From NCBI RefSeq assembly GCF_009727055.1, contig NC_052351.1:12032439-12096438 (forward strand): a stretch of 64,000 nucleotides of DNA. The letters run 5' to 3'. Positions 48,100 to 61,177 of this stretch are shown here, one piece after another. The notes beneath the pieces are model-generated. The model had not been told where the DNA came from, did not search any database, and saw only the letters and a program-made list of their open reading frames with translations. The stretch's first letter is position 1. Each line of letters starts with the position of its first letter. A program made the position numbers and the translations under genes. Origin of the DNA: Benincasa hispida. Taxonomy: Eukaryota; Streptophyta; Magnoliopsida; Cucurbitales; Cucurbitaceae.

Positions 48100-48282
48100 G
48101 GAATACTTATACAAATATATCAATTAACAAAAAAATAAAATAAGAAAAATTTCTAAAATCTTCTTTTCTCCAATTTTCATGAATTTTGCCTAATGTTTGT
48201 CATTCAAAACTCATCAAATGTCACTATTTATAGATAATTTGGCAAGTATTAGGTGGATTACATGGACACTAAGAATCTCAAA
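48100..48282 (-). mobile_element. Element W 3' LTR (partial)
   Basis: It shares 'ctccaattttcatgaattttgcc', 'caaatgtcactattta' and 'ggtggattacat' with 54940-55035. On the minus strand it contains the TATA-like 'ctataaatagtg' near 48228. Its left side is truncated or diverged. On the right it meets the end of the polyprotein. Confidence 0.7.
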
Positions 48283-49480
48283 GCCTGCGGTTGGTAATGA
48301 TTTTGTAAATAAATCTATTAGGTTATCCTTTGAAAAAATTTGTTGTGCAGCGATGTCACTATTTTCTTCAAGATTATGAGTGTTGAAAAACTTTGGTGAA
48401 ATATGTTTTATTCTATCTCCTTTAGTATATTCTCCTTTGATTTAAGATATGCATGTTGTGTTGTCTTCGTATAATATCGTTGGGAGATTTTTATTAGAAG
48501 ACAAACCACATGTTCCATGAATATGCTGAGTCATTGATCTTAGTCATACATATTTTCAACTAGCCTCATGAATTACAAGAATTTCAGCATGATTTGAGGA
48601 AGTAGCCATTAGGGTCTGTTTCACTAACTGCTACGATACAACAGTTCCTCCATATGTGAATAAATAACTTGTTTGAGATCTAGTTTTGTGTGGATTAGAT
48701 AAATATCCACAATCTGCATAACCAATTAGATCAAATTTCGATTTATTTGAATAAAACATACTCATATCAATCGTTCCTCAGAGATAACGGAGTATATGCT
48801 TAATCCCGTTCCAATGTCTTTTCGTTGGAGAAAAACTATATCTTACTAATAAATTTACTGAAAATGCAATATTTGGTATTGTATTATTAACAAAATACAT
48901 AAGTACGCCAATTACACTAAGATACGGTGTTTCAGGACCAGAAGTTCCTCATTATCATCTCGAGATTGCAATATATCTTTTCACATCTAGTGAACAAACT
49001 TCCATTGGAATGTTCAATGGATGTGCTTTGTCCATATAGAATCTTTTCAAAACTTTTCATGTATAAGTTGACTAATGAACAAATATCTCATCTGTTAAAT
49101 GCTTAATTTGCAAGCCAAGGTAAATTTGTTATCCTGAATCTTTCATCTCAAATTATTTTTTAAGATATTTTATTGCTTTTGAAAGCTCTTCAGGAGTCCC
49201 AGTTATATATAAGTCATCGACATATACAGTTATAATAGCAAATTATGACTGTGATTTCTTTATAAAAACACATAGACATATTGGATTGTTTTGATATCAT
49301 TCTTTCAACAAATATCTACTTAGGTGATTGTACCACATTCGTCCTGATTGTTTCAATACATATAGCGATCTCTGTAACTTTATTAAATACAATTCTCGAG
49401 AATTTGAATTATATGTTTCATGTACCTTAAATCCTTATAGGATTCTCATATAAATATCATTATCAAGAGATCCATATAAA
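48283..49480 (-). pseudogene. Element W RNase H and RT C-terminal part
   Basis: Minus strand, right to left: 'GFKVHETYNSNSREL' near 49440-49395, 'MWYNHLSRYLL' near 49340-49315, the YVDD motif at 49224-49213 (ITVYVDDLYITG), LGLQIKHLTDEI near 49120-49085, then RNase H blocks and the copia C-terminus DLFTKSLPTAGFEI near 48320-48280, immediately before the LTR. Multiple stops occur. This lineage has a short LTR, and its polyprotein ends at the LTR, unlike elements 1-3. Confidence 0.8.
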
Positions 49481-51546
49481 TGAATGAACTCTTATCAAAG
49501 AGTACCTATGAGTGGAAGCAAGATTGTTCCAAATTCATTGTGACAGAAATACAAGCATTCACAACATACATACAAGTTATGCATTTACTATCAAATTATG
49601 GCATGCTTTTAATAATAAATACAAATGACAGAGAGACTCATCTTTGAAGAATGTTTCTTCTCTTGATCTCTCGCTCTCGTCAAGAACAGCCTCTCTCGCT
49701 GTCGCTACAACACCAAGCCAATCGTCTACCAAATCTCGTTGTCGCTCAACCAACGAACGACCTTCTACACGAACAGGCAGAAACTTGGACACCACCACTC
49801 AATGACCTTGGTATTCTTGGAGTGGGAATCCATGAGGTGTGGGCTCTATTGGATTTGGTAGAGGAAATGAGGAAAGAACGATCGTATTCAATGACCAAGC
49901 AAGTGGGAGAGGTTTGGAGTCTATCGTATAGAATGGTGCTTGATCGTTTAGAAAAGGTGCACGATCGTTTAGGTAAACGGGTATGATCGTTTAGGTAATC
50001 TCGCTCACGCACACGATCGTTTAGGTAGACTACACGTGTACACGATCGTTTAGGAAAACGTGAGTTGTCGTGTAGGCTCTCGTTAATTATACGATGGGCA
50101 GTGTACAACTTATCAAGTGATTCTCCAAGCCCATAGCAAAATGAAAACTATTTTCATTTTATCATTCAATTATGAAAACTGAATGCAACTTCCCACTTTC
50201 ACACACGATTATGGAGAAAACCACCAACAATTATCTCATAATTGTTTAATTATAAATAAATATAATAGCTAACTTATCATATTATATTTATAACATATAG
50301 TTTTAATATCACATCATATACAACATTTAAACTATAGTTCTTTTCTCCTCTACTAGATATAAATCATATTTATATCATTTTCCTCCAATTAATGTATTTC
50401 ATACATCATGTCAACTATATCATATATAATTGACCAGTTTAATCATATCATATATAATCAAACTCTATCTCGTCGATTTAAACACTTCAAACTGACCCAA
50501 GAACTTATTTTCAACTTGAATCCATTGAGCTACCAAGGGGACCTTATGAACCTGTGGCTTGAAGCTCCAACGGTACGTGAATAGCTTACTAAACTCTTTA
50601 GCCACGAAATCCACCATCCGTTAACTGCCAGACACTCTACTAAAGATCGACAGTTGCACTCTTCTCACCACAGATATATTTATGGTTCATCGAGATATAA
50701 CTAGTAATAGTACGATAACCCTTCACAGATACTCGTAAGTACAGTTGGGCCAATTTAACGTTGTCCCTGTAGTTACATCTAACTCCTTTAAGTACCACTG
50801 ATCCCTCTAATGAACAATACAATATAGTCCTTACTATGTGTGGACACCTCTTGGCCATGAAAGTGTGTGTCCACATCGTTCAAGCCTCGAATCACCCTTA
50901 AGGAGCAATCTATCTACTTACCTCTGCTTCAGGAAGGAGTGAAATCCATCTTGTGTAGTTGAGTTCCCAAATCCCAAATCAGACGAATCCTCAAAGTGGT
51001 AGTTGAGTTGGTAAACGACCACTCGCCCCCATACAAATCAAAGAACCACCCTCAAATGCAGAAGTTCCCAAACTCACTCAGGATTAAGTCATTAACCTAT
51101 GGTCATCCTAGTGAAGTCAAGTCTCTGTCATGAATGGCGTTATATAACGAGATTATTACACTTCATGGTCTCTTTTGTATAGGACGCCCCTGCTCGCATT
51201 TCTCCACATGAATGATCAGGATCAGACCATCTGTAGCATGTCATAACACTTGTAATAATCTACAGAGCGAGTCGCATCCGTAGTGTCACCAGAATAAGGT
51301 TTCCTTCCTATATCCATATACTATAGACAATTTTGGTTATCACTTAAGACATGATCCACCTGTATGTCTCCACATACATGCTTAAGTTAGAACGACAACC
51401 AGGGATTTTAGTTTATTGGTTTGTGTTAAAGCAATTAAAACATCCCATGTTTCATAGACAACAGTGAAGAAAATTACAAGCGTTTGTTTAATACAGTGTT
51501 TATAAACTATAGGACCCAAAGACAGTTTAGGGCATCAACCCCAACA
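49481..51546 (-). mobile_element. Solo LTR V inside element W
   Basis: A 2066-bp minus-oriented LTR of the ~2-kb family, starting TGTTGGGGTTGATG (right, 51546) and ending ..GAGTTCATTCA (left, 49481). It is flanked by a perfect 5-bp TSD ATAAA at 49476-49480 and 51547-51551. Removing it rejoins the RT reading 'HIYGSLDNDIYM' of element W. Five GATCGTTTAG motifs lie at 49942-50053. The perfect TSD suggests it is among the younger insertions here. Confidence 0.92.
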
Positions 51547-51551
51547 ATAAA

Positions 51552-53700
51552 TATGTCATGACTACAACCATAAGATGCATGTCTAGATTTTCATACACAA
51601 CCAGACCAATTAAATATCTTAATGTAATTGCATCCACCACCGGAGATACATCTCCTCATAATCAATATCAGGTCTTTGTGAAAAACCTTGTGTAACTAGT
51701 CTTGTTTTATATCATGTGATGACATTATTTGCATTTCTTTTCCTCACAAATACCCATTTGTATCCCACATGTTTGGCACCTTCTGGTATTCAGACTACTG
51801 GTCCAAAAACCCGACGTTTTGAAAGTAAGTTTAATTTTTCCTCGATTGCTTATTTCTATTGAAGTCAATCTTTTCTATGTCGACATTCTTCAATAGATTT
51901 TAATTCAAGATCCTCACTTTCAGATATAATATCAAAAGTAACATTATAGGTAAAAATGTTGTCAACAACGACATTAGTTCGATTCCATCTTTTTCCTGTC
52001 ATGACATAGTTTATTGAAATTTTATTTACTTTTAGGTATTTCACCTTCCTCACTAGTCATGTCAAGAATTTCTTCATGGGTATTTATATCCTCAACCAAG
52101 ACTTCTAGACTATTTATTATTTTTCTTTTTCGAGGATTTTTATATTTGGAACTCATTGGTCTACCAGGCTTCTGGCGTGTTCCAGATTCATTAGTGACAA
52201 CTTGCTGTGTTGAGATATCAATTTTCGATAGAACACTTGCAGTTGATATATGTGACTTAGTTACTTTCTTTGCATCTATAAATGCATCTGATAACTGATT
52301 TACTATATTTTGCAGATGAATTATCTTCTGAACTTCAAGTTTACATTGATTTGTACGAAGATCCAAATGAGACAATAATGATGCATTCCATATAATTTCT
52401 TTTTCCAACTTTTTAATTCCTCTTCATAATGTTGAAAAAATTGTCTCATTAAAATGACAATCAACAAATTTTGCAGTAAATACAGCACCTATCAGGGGTC
52501 CAAGATATTTAATAATTGATGGGGAATCATATCCAATATATATTCCTAACCTCCTTTGAGGATCCATCTTAGTGTGTTGTGGTGGAGCAATTGGAATATA
52601 TACTGCACATCCAAAAATTCTCAAATGGGTAATATTTGGCTTATGGCCATAAGCTAATTATAACGGCGAGTATTTATGATAAGCTACTGGCTTAATGCGT
52701 ACAAGTGACGTTGTATGCAAATAACATGTCCCATTATAGATGTAGCAAGTTTAGCTCTCACAAGCAATGGTCTAACAATTAACTGCAAATGTTTTATGAA
52801 TGATTCTACTAAACCATTTTTGTGTATAAACATGAGCTATAGGAAGTTCAACACTTACTCCAATTAACATACAATAATTATTAAAAGCTTGGGATATAAA
52901 TTTACCAGTAAATACACCAGCATTATCAAGACGAATGGTCTTAATTGTATAATCAGGAAATTATGCTTTTAACTTAATTATTTGAGCAAGTAATTTTGCA
53001 AATGCAAGATTTCGACCCGATAATAAACACAAGTGTGACCATTTGTTTGATGCGTCTATTAATACCATAAAATATCTAAATGATCTACTTGGTGGGTTAA
53101 TAGGTCCACATATATCGTCATGAATTTATTCTAAAAATACAGGTGATTAAATCCCCCACTTTAGTTGATGGCAGTCTAATTATCAATTTTTCTTAAGAGC
53201 AAGCATCACATGATAATTCATTAGATTGAAGAATCTTTTGGCTCTTCAATGGATGTCCATTTGAATTCTCAATAATTCTTCTTATCAATATAGACCCTGG
53301 ATGAACTAATCTGTCATATCAAATTGTAAATATGTCTTGATTCAAGAACTTCAGGTTCATTGTTGCATATGTTTCAATTACTCGTATATGAGTATAATAT
53401 AATCCATAAGATAAAGTAGGCAACTCTTCTAATATAAGTTTCAACATATATTTTTAAAACTAAGTAGATTTCTTTTTTATTAACTAGAGAACAATGCATT
53501 GTCAATTGTAAAATTTGTTCCTCTAGGCAAAATAGTATTTACTTTTCCAAAGTCTTCAATCAGGTTTGCAGAACCTGATATCGTATTGATCTTTGCTTCC
53601 AACATTGTCAGTTTGGAAAAAAATGTTTTCTACTTGTAAATATTGTATGTGTAGTTACACTATCTGCTAGACATAGATCTTCTTTACTCATTTTTTAGTC
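51552..53700 (-). pseudogene. Element W RT start, integrase and protease region
   Basis: Minus strand, right to left: the protease-like LADSVTTHTIFTSRK near 53675-53635, NTISGSANLIEDFGKVNTIL near 53590-53530, integrase core sequence around 53150-52900, then RIFGCAVYIPIAPPQHTKMD near 52620-52565 and LGIYIGYDSPSIIKYL near 52550-52500 (integrase C-terminal region). A linker (52408-52022) follows, then the RT start near 51830-51560. Stops and shifts throughout. The order matches Ty1/copia. Confidence 0.8.
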
Positions 53701-54738
53701 ATCCAACATATTAAAATGATACAGGTTTCTTCATAAAAGAAAATAATTACAATAAGAAAAACAACATTTGGAATATTCAAAGGTTAACATCTACTAAGAG
53801 AAGAAAAAAAATATGGAGATGAATAAAAAATAACAACACTAAATCTAGATATTTTCAAAGTCAAAGGAAACACTTGATGTTCCATCAATTCTGGCAATTT
53901 TCTCATAGACTCAAAGAAGTCCGTCACATCCAAATTTGTCATATGGGATGGGTCAAATATGTCATTATCCTTATATACAAAATTTGCTTCAACATTTTTT
54001 TCTTTTTCCTTCAGGGAGACTTGATAGAGATCATCTAAATATTTCGACGTACGTGACCAATGCCCAGTCATTCCGCATCAGAATTATTTATTTTCAACAC
54101 TTTTTGAACTATCTTGTAGAGCTTTTCCTTTGTGATCATCATTTTGTATGGTTCTTTTGAAATTTGAATGATTAAAGTGACCACCACAAAAATAATAATT
54201 ATTTCTTCCTTTGTCACGTTCACGACCTTGACCTCGACCACAAATGGTGTGTTCAGTTGTTCAAGATTCATGATTTTTCATCAATAACCCTTTATTTTGT
54301 TCGACCACGAGAAGACGTGAAATTAGTTCAAAATACTGTTTAAAACATTTATCTTGATATTGCTACTGCAAGAGCATATCTGAAATGTAGAAAAATATAT
54401 TCTCTAACATATTGATTTAAAATTTTAGAGCCTCAAGTACGTCCATTTACGACGAGCTTTAGGAAGATTTTTTTTTCCTGATGATCACATTTTTATGACA
54501 TCCAGGTATATTTTGGCATCAAACACTAATGACAAATAATTATTACCATTAATATCAAATGCTACAAATTCTAATTTTATCATATTTTCATGGCAACACT
54601 ATTATAAAAGGTTATATTTATATTAGAAATTTAATACATATCAAATATGTAAAACAACATTTAATTTATTAATTATAACGAAGAGAGAAAAATCGACATA
54701 CCTTTAGGACTTACCTTTAGCGAGGAAAAACGATAGAA
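53701..54738 (-). pseudogene. Element W gag remnant
   Basis: The zinc-knuckle end CGMTGHWSRTS is near 54070-54035, followed by DDLYQVSLKEKEKNVEANF near 54030-53975 and DVTDFFESMRKLPE near 53930-53890, a C-terminal gag signature common in this copia group. A Gly/Arg-rich stretch (GRGQGRERDKGRNN) precedes the knuckle near 54230-54190. The N-terminal half (54300-54700) is badly decayed. Confidence 0.75.
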
Positions 54739-54752
54739 GCTCGTGCTAATAA
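54739..54752 (-). other. Primer-binding site of element W
   Basis: The minus strand reads TTATTAGCACGAGC, two bases inside the LTR end ..GACAACA. It is a variant of the TTATCAGCACGAG form used by some plant copia elements. Confidence 0.65.
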
Positions 54753-54754
54753 CT

Positions 54755-55040
54755 TGTTGTCAACTCTAGGAGCACAATAGAAACACGGGTACCAATAAAA
54801 TATAATATTAAAATAAATATAATATAACAATAATATATAATAAAATAAATAGATATCAAAATAAATAACACATAATATATAAATAAAATAAAATAAAATA
54901 ACAAAATATGAGATAAAAATTTTATCTAAAATCTCCATTTTCTCCAATTTTCATAGATTTTACCCAATGTGTGCATTTCAAAACCCACCAAATGCCACTA
55001 TTCATAGGCAATTTGACAAGCAAGAGGTGGATTACATGAA
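54755..55040 (-). mobile_element. Element W 5' LTR
   Basis: The inner end is TGTTGTCAAC at 54755. It carries 'ataaaataaaataaaata' sequence and the blocks shared with the 3' LTR ('tctccaattttcatag', 'gccactattcatagg', 'ggtggattacatgaacactaag'). Homology to the 3' LTR stops at about 55040, so the outer end is set there. Confidence 0.7.
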
Positions 55041-55925
55041 CACTAAGAATGAGTATTTATAAGACACATGACTATATATATGGAGTGTAGGGGGAGTGAC
55101 ATTTGGCTTTTTTACACTAAAAATTGGTATCTATTTTACACATAATTTATGATATTTATAATATGTATAACTTTTTTTAAAATATTGTATTTCTTGGTTG
55201 TTCATGCATTTCTGTTAAGCATATGAAATCAAAGCAACTCTAAGGAGTTGTTTGGGAGATTTTAGTAGAATGAGTTTGTAATGTAATGTAATCTAAAACT
55301 CATGTTAGATTGAGCGTTTTGAGTCCAATTTATAATACCAATCTCATTTATAATACCAACCTCATTTCAGTTCTCACAGTTTTCAACCCAACCCGCTTTC
55401 CCACCATTTTTACATTTTACGATCTCATTTTCATTCTTCCCTCAACATTTTAACATTCTTCATATTCTTAGTAATTCTGGTTACATTTATGTGAACATTC
55501 ATGATGATTTAATTTATATTGTTTTGTTTTTCTGATAATTATTTTTTAGTTAAAAGAATGTGAGATAGGGGAAGATAGATGGACAATGTTATAAACAGTT
55601 AAACTATAAACTCTAAGGTTAATTTTAATATTTAACTATTTAAATAGGCTTTAGCCTTTTTTTTATTAGGTGAGCCGTGAGGGATAAAAGTAAATAAGAG
55701 AAACAAATTTAGGTAATTTGCACGTGTATCTTTTTTATATATATATAATTAAGGAATTCAACTAGAATGTTTCTTAAAAATAATAAATAAATAATTAACG
55801 AATACATAAAACAAAAACAAAACAAAACTTTTTTAATGTAATCAGTTAGATTAGCTTAAATGGGTTTAGCCAAAATAAGTTTGATCCATTGCTATTAGTA
55901 TAAGCTCCATTATAAGATGTGGGTG
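55041..55925. other. Non-coding spacer
   Basis: AT-rich sequence with no coding region, RNA gene or recognisable repeat beyond short A- and T-runs. Confidence 0.5.
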
Positions 55926-56680
55926 TTCAATTCTCCACTTTCCATTTTTTTTTCAAAAAAAAAAAAAAAAAAAAAGAAAGAAAGAAAGAGAAAGAGAAAG
56001 ATGGTTTATTATTATTGTAAGGTTTAAATCTATTTTCATGTTGAACTTCGAGTTTTGTTTTATTTTGGTCTTTGAACTTTTAAAACGTCTGCTCCAATCC
56101 CTAAACTTTTAAATTGTGTCCATTCTGGTTTGTTGTTAATTCTTTCGTAATTAATTAACAGAATGATAATGTGACATCTGATGTGTGTGGATAATTTGTT
56201 GCTAGGAAAGAAAATGAATTTTATTTAAGTGGTCTTTTCTCGTTCTCTTCCCATAGAAAAAAAGGTTTTTGCAATTCCCAAATGTCTATTAAGAGGGAAT
56301 ATTCCTAATTCTCCATCTCCGAGTCAATAGTTGTGCGAAATTCTCTCCTAATTTCCTCCCTCCACTATTTATCTTGACAGAAAAACTAGAGAGAGAGAGT
56401 GAGCAAACATTTGAAGAGTAATGGTAAAGAGAAAATAAATAAAAAAATTTAAAAAAATTTAAACTAGATGTCACATCAACTAATTAACAAATAATTAACA
56501 GCAAAGACTAGAATTGATACATTTTAAAAGTTTAAAGACTAAAATAAACGTTTTAAAAGTTCAGGGACCAAAATAGAACAAAATTCAAAATTTGGGGACT
56601 AAAATAGAATTTAACCTTATTATTATTATTTTAGACACAACTATATTCACTCGAGAGGTGGTCTTTGATCCAAATGTTTA

Positions 56681-56950
56681 AGGTCCGTTTGATAATTATT
56701 TGGTTTTAAATTTTTTAGTTTTTGAAAATTAAGTCTATACACTCTTCCACCTCTAGACTTTTTTCTCTGTTATTTACTTTTACTATTATTTTCAAAAATC
56801 AAGTCAAGTTGAAAAAAAAAAGTTATTGAAATATGGAATTTGACTAAAAGTTTAATTATTTTACTTAATAATGATGTCAACCATTTTAAGACGTAGAAAA
56901 AAAATAAGTATAATTTTAAAAAACAAAATGGTTGCCAACATAGAGCCTAA
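56681..56950. mobile_element. MITE copy in duplication copy 1
   Basis: Arms AGGTCCGTTTGATAATTATT and, on the other strand, TAGGCTCTATGTTGGCAACC; the same family as 47126-47437. The paralogous copy is at 60403-60654, so it predates the tandem duplication. Confidence 0.6.
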
Positions 56951-57018
56951 AATGTTTTATACTAGCATGAGAATCTGATTCACGAATAACAAAGTATAAG
57001 ATTATTACGTGAAATCCA

Positions 57019-57598
57019 TGAAGGAACCCAAATGGAAGGGAACCATAAGCGGAAGCAAGATCGACCTAAATTCCATTTTTCGTAAAACAAAGAAACAATA
57101 TATGCATTTATATGTAAATTACAGCATGCTAACAAAAGGTTTTAGAAACCTTACCTTTGAAGACTTTTCTTCAAGATTCCCTCGAACAGCACACGAACCC
57201 CTTGAAGACTTTCTTTGAGAAAACTTTGAACAAGAACGAATACGACCACAAAGACTCCCTCGGTATTCTCAGGCTGAGAACCCAGGAGTTGTGGGCTCTG
57301 ACTATTTTGGATTGAGGGAAACTTAGTAGAGAGAAAAAAAGAAGATTTGCTAATTGTTCAGCAACAATTCCAAAACAAAGAACTCTTCTCTCTTTTTTCA
57401 CTGTAAAAAACGATATCTCCCTCTCGCAAGAAGGAGAAAAAACTCTTTTTCAATATACCAAAAATATCAATTATCCACTTACATGGGTGGAGAGAAAAGA
57501 GGGGGAAGGGAGTTGTAACTCCCTTTCTTATTTTTATTTGAAAAAAATAAATTTATATATATATAAATATAATACTACAACTTATCTTCATTATAATA

Positions 57599-57684
<86 letters not shown>

Positions 57685-58669
57685 TTAATATATATAAAAT
57701 ATAATATATAACCTATAGTTTTAATATGGCATCACATACAATATGACTATAGTTTCTTTTCTCTCTTATATGACATTTAATATGAATCATATTTATATTA
57801 AATTAACAACTATGAATCTAACTCATAGAATTCATATTTGAATCTTATTCAAATATTTATTTTCTTTCATCAAAGCTATAATGTATTAAATACATTATAA
57901 TAATTATATTACATATAATTAAAACAACTTAATTATATCATATATAATTAAATCCCTCTACTAATTTGAACAATTTAAATTAATCCAAAAACTGATTCTC
58001 AGTTAATCCTATTGAGCTACCAAGGGGATCTCATGGACCTGTAGCTTAAAGCTCCAACGATACATGAATAATTAATTAAACTCTTTAATTAAATTATTCA
58101 CCAACCATACATGAATAATTAATTAAACTCTTTAATTAAATTGGGTTCCAGCTCCCCAATCAGACGAATCCCCAAAATGGTAGGCAAGTCGGCAATCTGG
58201 CCACTCTCACCCATACAAAACAAATGATCGCCCTCATAGGTAGGAGTTCACAATTTACTCGAGATTCAGGTCATGTTACCTATGGTCATCCTTGTGAAAT
58301 GTAATTCTCTATCATGAACGGCATGATATATATCTCCGCTCACATGTCTATACATGAATGATCAGGACCATATCATTTGTAGCACTTTACAACAATTGTA
58401 GCACCTACAAAGCGGGTCATACTCGTAGTATCACTAGGATAAGGTACTCAACCTTATCCATATACTACAGACCATTTAGATTATCACATTATCCACTTGT
58501 ATGTCTCTATATACATGTTTAAGTTACAAGAATAACCTTGAATGTTAGTTTATTAGTTTGTAGTTAATGAAACTAAAATATCACATATTTTATTAAATAC
58601 ATAATGAATTTGTTCAATAATGTTTACAAACTATAAGACCCTACGAGATTTAGGACATCAACCCTAATA
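57019..58669 (-). mobile_element. Solo LTR S in duplication copy 1
   Basis: A 1651-bp minus-oriented LTR of the ~2-kb family, with left terminus TGAAGGAACCC and right terminus ACCCTAATA. TSD ATCCA (57014-57018) and ATCTA (58670-58674), differing by one C-to-T. Copy 2 of the tandem duplication keeps the empty site ('gtgaagtccacgaatgagac', near 60695). It contains a long AT microsatellite and lacks several hundred bases relative to full copies. Confidence 0.9.
57598..57680. repeat. (AT)n microsatellite within LTR S
   Basis: Nearly uninterrupted TA dinucleotides over about 80 bases; length is likely variable between individuals. Confidence 0.9.
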
Positions 58670-59433
58670 ATCTATGAATGAAACTTCTTTAATAAAATGC
58701 TCGAATGTCATCAACAAAACTTTCCACCATAATTGAATGGTACATGCCTTCTAGCAATTTTCAAATAATCATAAAATAGTCTCCACCTACAAAGTATGGT
58801 TTATAGTTGAACTGGAAAATCAAAATCAACTTATAATCTAAGTTTTGAAGATTGAATATTTTTTAAAATTCTAAATTAATAACTATAATTTTAAATTTTC
58901 ATAATTAAATCAATTTAGACTCTTCAAAGAAAATGTATCCACAATTTATTTTCTATTTAAAAATTGTTAATCATAATTCTTATGATTAAATTCTTAAATT
59001 TCTATAAGCAAATAAATTTAACTTAATCAATTTCCATTTGAAAATCGTTAATGCATATTCTTTAACGCGTGCCTGTGTTTTTAAAAATAGGATATCAACA
59101 AAATTTCGAGGAAGATAATAATATCAAGTGTGTGGTGGCAACTTTGAGCTTTCATCAATAATGGGCGGGTTTTCTTTTTTCTTATCTTATTTTCTCTATT
59201 TTTCTCCCTTATATATTTAGGGAGAAGTGCATGACATTATTCTTCTCTTATAACATTAGCAAGAAAAGAAAATTGTCATATAATTAATTATCCTTAAATA
59301 AAGTAGACCAAAAATATAGGAAAAAAAAAGATGAAAAACTATTTCAATGGATGAAAGTCAGCTACCACTTCTTTTATTCCAACATTTTTTTCCAATGAAG
59401 TCTAGTTTCAATTCTTCACTTTTCAATTTTTCA

Positions 59434-59470
<37 letters not shown>

Positions 59471-60402
59471 ATTATTGTTAGGTTTAAATCATATTTTAAC
59501 TTTGATTTTTTTTTTTTTATTTTGGTTCCTGAACTTTTAAAATGTCTACTTTAATCCCTAAATTTTTAAATTATGTTCATTCTAGTCTTGTTGTTAATTC
59601 TCTGCTAATTAATTAACAGAATGGTAATATGACATCTAATGTGTGTGGATGATTTATTGCTAGAAAAGAAATGAATTTTATTTATGTGGTATTCTCTCGT
59701 TCTCTTTGCATAGAAAAAGAGTTTTTGCAATTTCCAAATGTCTATTAAGAGGGAATAGTCCTAATTTCTCTTCCTGTCAGTATTTATGCGAAATTATCTT
59801 CTAATTTCCTCCCTCCACTATCTATCTTGAGAGAGAAACTGGAGAGAGAGAGTAAACGTTTGTATTTTAGAGAGAGGAGGAAGCTTAAAGCTTATATTTT
59901 TGCACTTTTTGAGATCTAGGAAGAAATGTTTCTATTTTTCTATAACTTCTTAGAGAGAGATGAAAGGGAACACCATATTAAAAAAAATCGTATAAAAGAA
60001 TTGAGAAGAATAAAACAATCACCAATAATTAGTAAAAATACAAAGGGATGAGGATGAGAAAATGTAGAGAAAATGGGTTGTTGAAGAGAGTCCACAGAAT
60101 GATTCAAGATTCAGACACTGGGTTTAAGGGAGGTATAACTTTGAAGAAAACTAATGGTAAAAAGAAAATAAATAAAACTTTTTTTTTAAAAAATTAAACT
60201 ACATGTCACATTAACTAATTAACAGCAAAAACTAGAATGGACACATTTTAAAAGTTTAGGGACTAAAATAAACGTTTTAAAAGTTCGAGGACCGAAATAG
60301 AACAAAACTCAAAATTTATGAACCAAAATAGAATTTAAACTTTATTATTATTATTTTAGGCACAACTATATTCACTCGAGAGGTCTCTGATCCGAATGTT
60401 TA

Positions 60403-60654
60403 AGGTCCGTTCGATAATCATTTTAAAAATTAAATCTATAAACATCTCTTCTACCTCTAAACTTTTTTTTTTCTGTTATCTACTTTTACTATTATTTTAA
60501 AAAATCAAGTCAAGTTGAAAAAAAAAAGTTATTGAAATATGGAATTCGATTAAAACTTAATTATTTTACTTAATAATGATGTCAACCATTTTAAGATATT
60601 GAAAGAAAATAATTATAATTTTAAAAAACTAAATAATTGCCAATATAGGACCTA
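60403..60654. mobile_element. MITE copy in duplication copy 2
   Basis: Arms AGGTCCGTTCGATAATCATT and, on the other strand, TAGGTCCTATATTGGCAATT; paralogous to 56681-56950. Confidence 0.55.
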
Positions 60655-61177
60655 AAATGTTGATCATCCTAGCACGAGAATCTACACGAATAACCTATTA
60701 TGTGAAGTCCACGAATGAGACTTCTTTGATAAAATGCTCGAATGTCATCAACAAAGCTTTCCACTGTAATTGAATGGTACATGCCTTCTAGCAATTTTCA
60801 AATAATCATAACATATTCTCCACCTACAGAGTATGGTGTATAGTTGAACTGGAAAATCAATAATCCAAATTTTGAAGATTTAATATTTTTTAAAACTCTA
60901 AATTAATAACTACAATTTTAAATTTTCATAATTAAATCAATTTAGACTCTCCATTTTATTATAAGAGAAAATATACCTGTAATTTATTTTCTATTTGAAA
61001 ATTGTTAATACGCATAATTCGATTAATTTATTAAATTTCTATAAACAAATAAATTTAGCATAATCAATTTCCATTTGAAAATCGTTAATGCGTATTCTTT
61101 AATGTGTGCCTGTATTTATTTAAAATAAGATATCAACAAAATTTCGAGGAAAATAATAAAATCAGGTGTGTGGTGGC

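Larger units (their letters stand above)
55926..59297. repeat. Tandem duplication, copy 1 (carries solo LTR S)
   Basis: It aligns with 59409-61898 over most of its length: 'ttaattaacagaatg.taat.tgacatct' near 56150 and 59610, 'cactcgagaggt' near 56649 and 60373, 'aaaatgctcgaatgtcatcaacaaa' near 58694 and 60730, 'gcaactttgagctttcatcaat' near 59141 and 61766. It has poly-A then GA-rich runs at 55957-56000. Solo LTR S interrupts it at 57019-58669. No gene is recognised in it. Confidence 0.85.

Noticed and set aside
49942..50060. CRISPR-like array
   Set aside because: The repeats are only about 10 bp with irregular 11-20 bp spacers, lie in a plant LTR, and have no cas genes nearby.
49651..50108. 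Overlapping 111- and 120-codon frames on both strands
   Set aside because: They lie wholly within solo LTR V; the repeats in the translations come from the GATCGTTTAG motif array.
57487..57711. 74-codon frame rich in Tyr/Ile
   Set aside because: It is the translation of an AT microsatellite.
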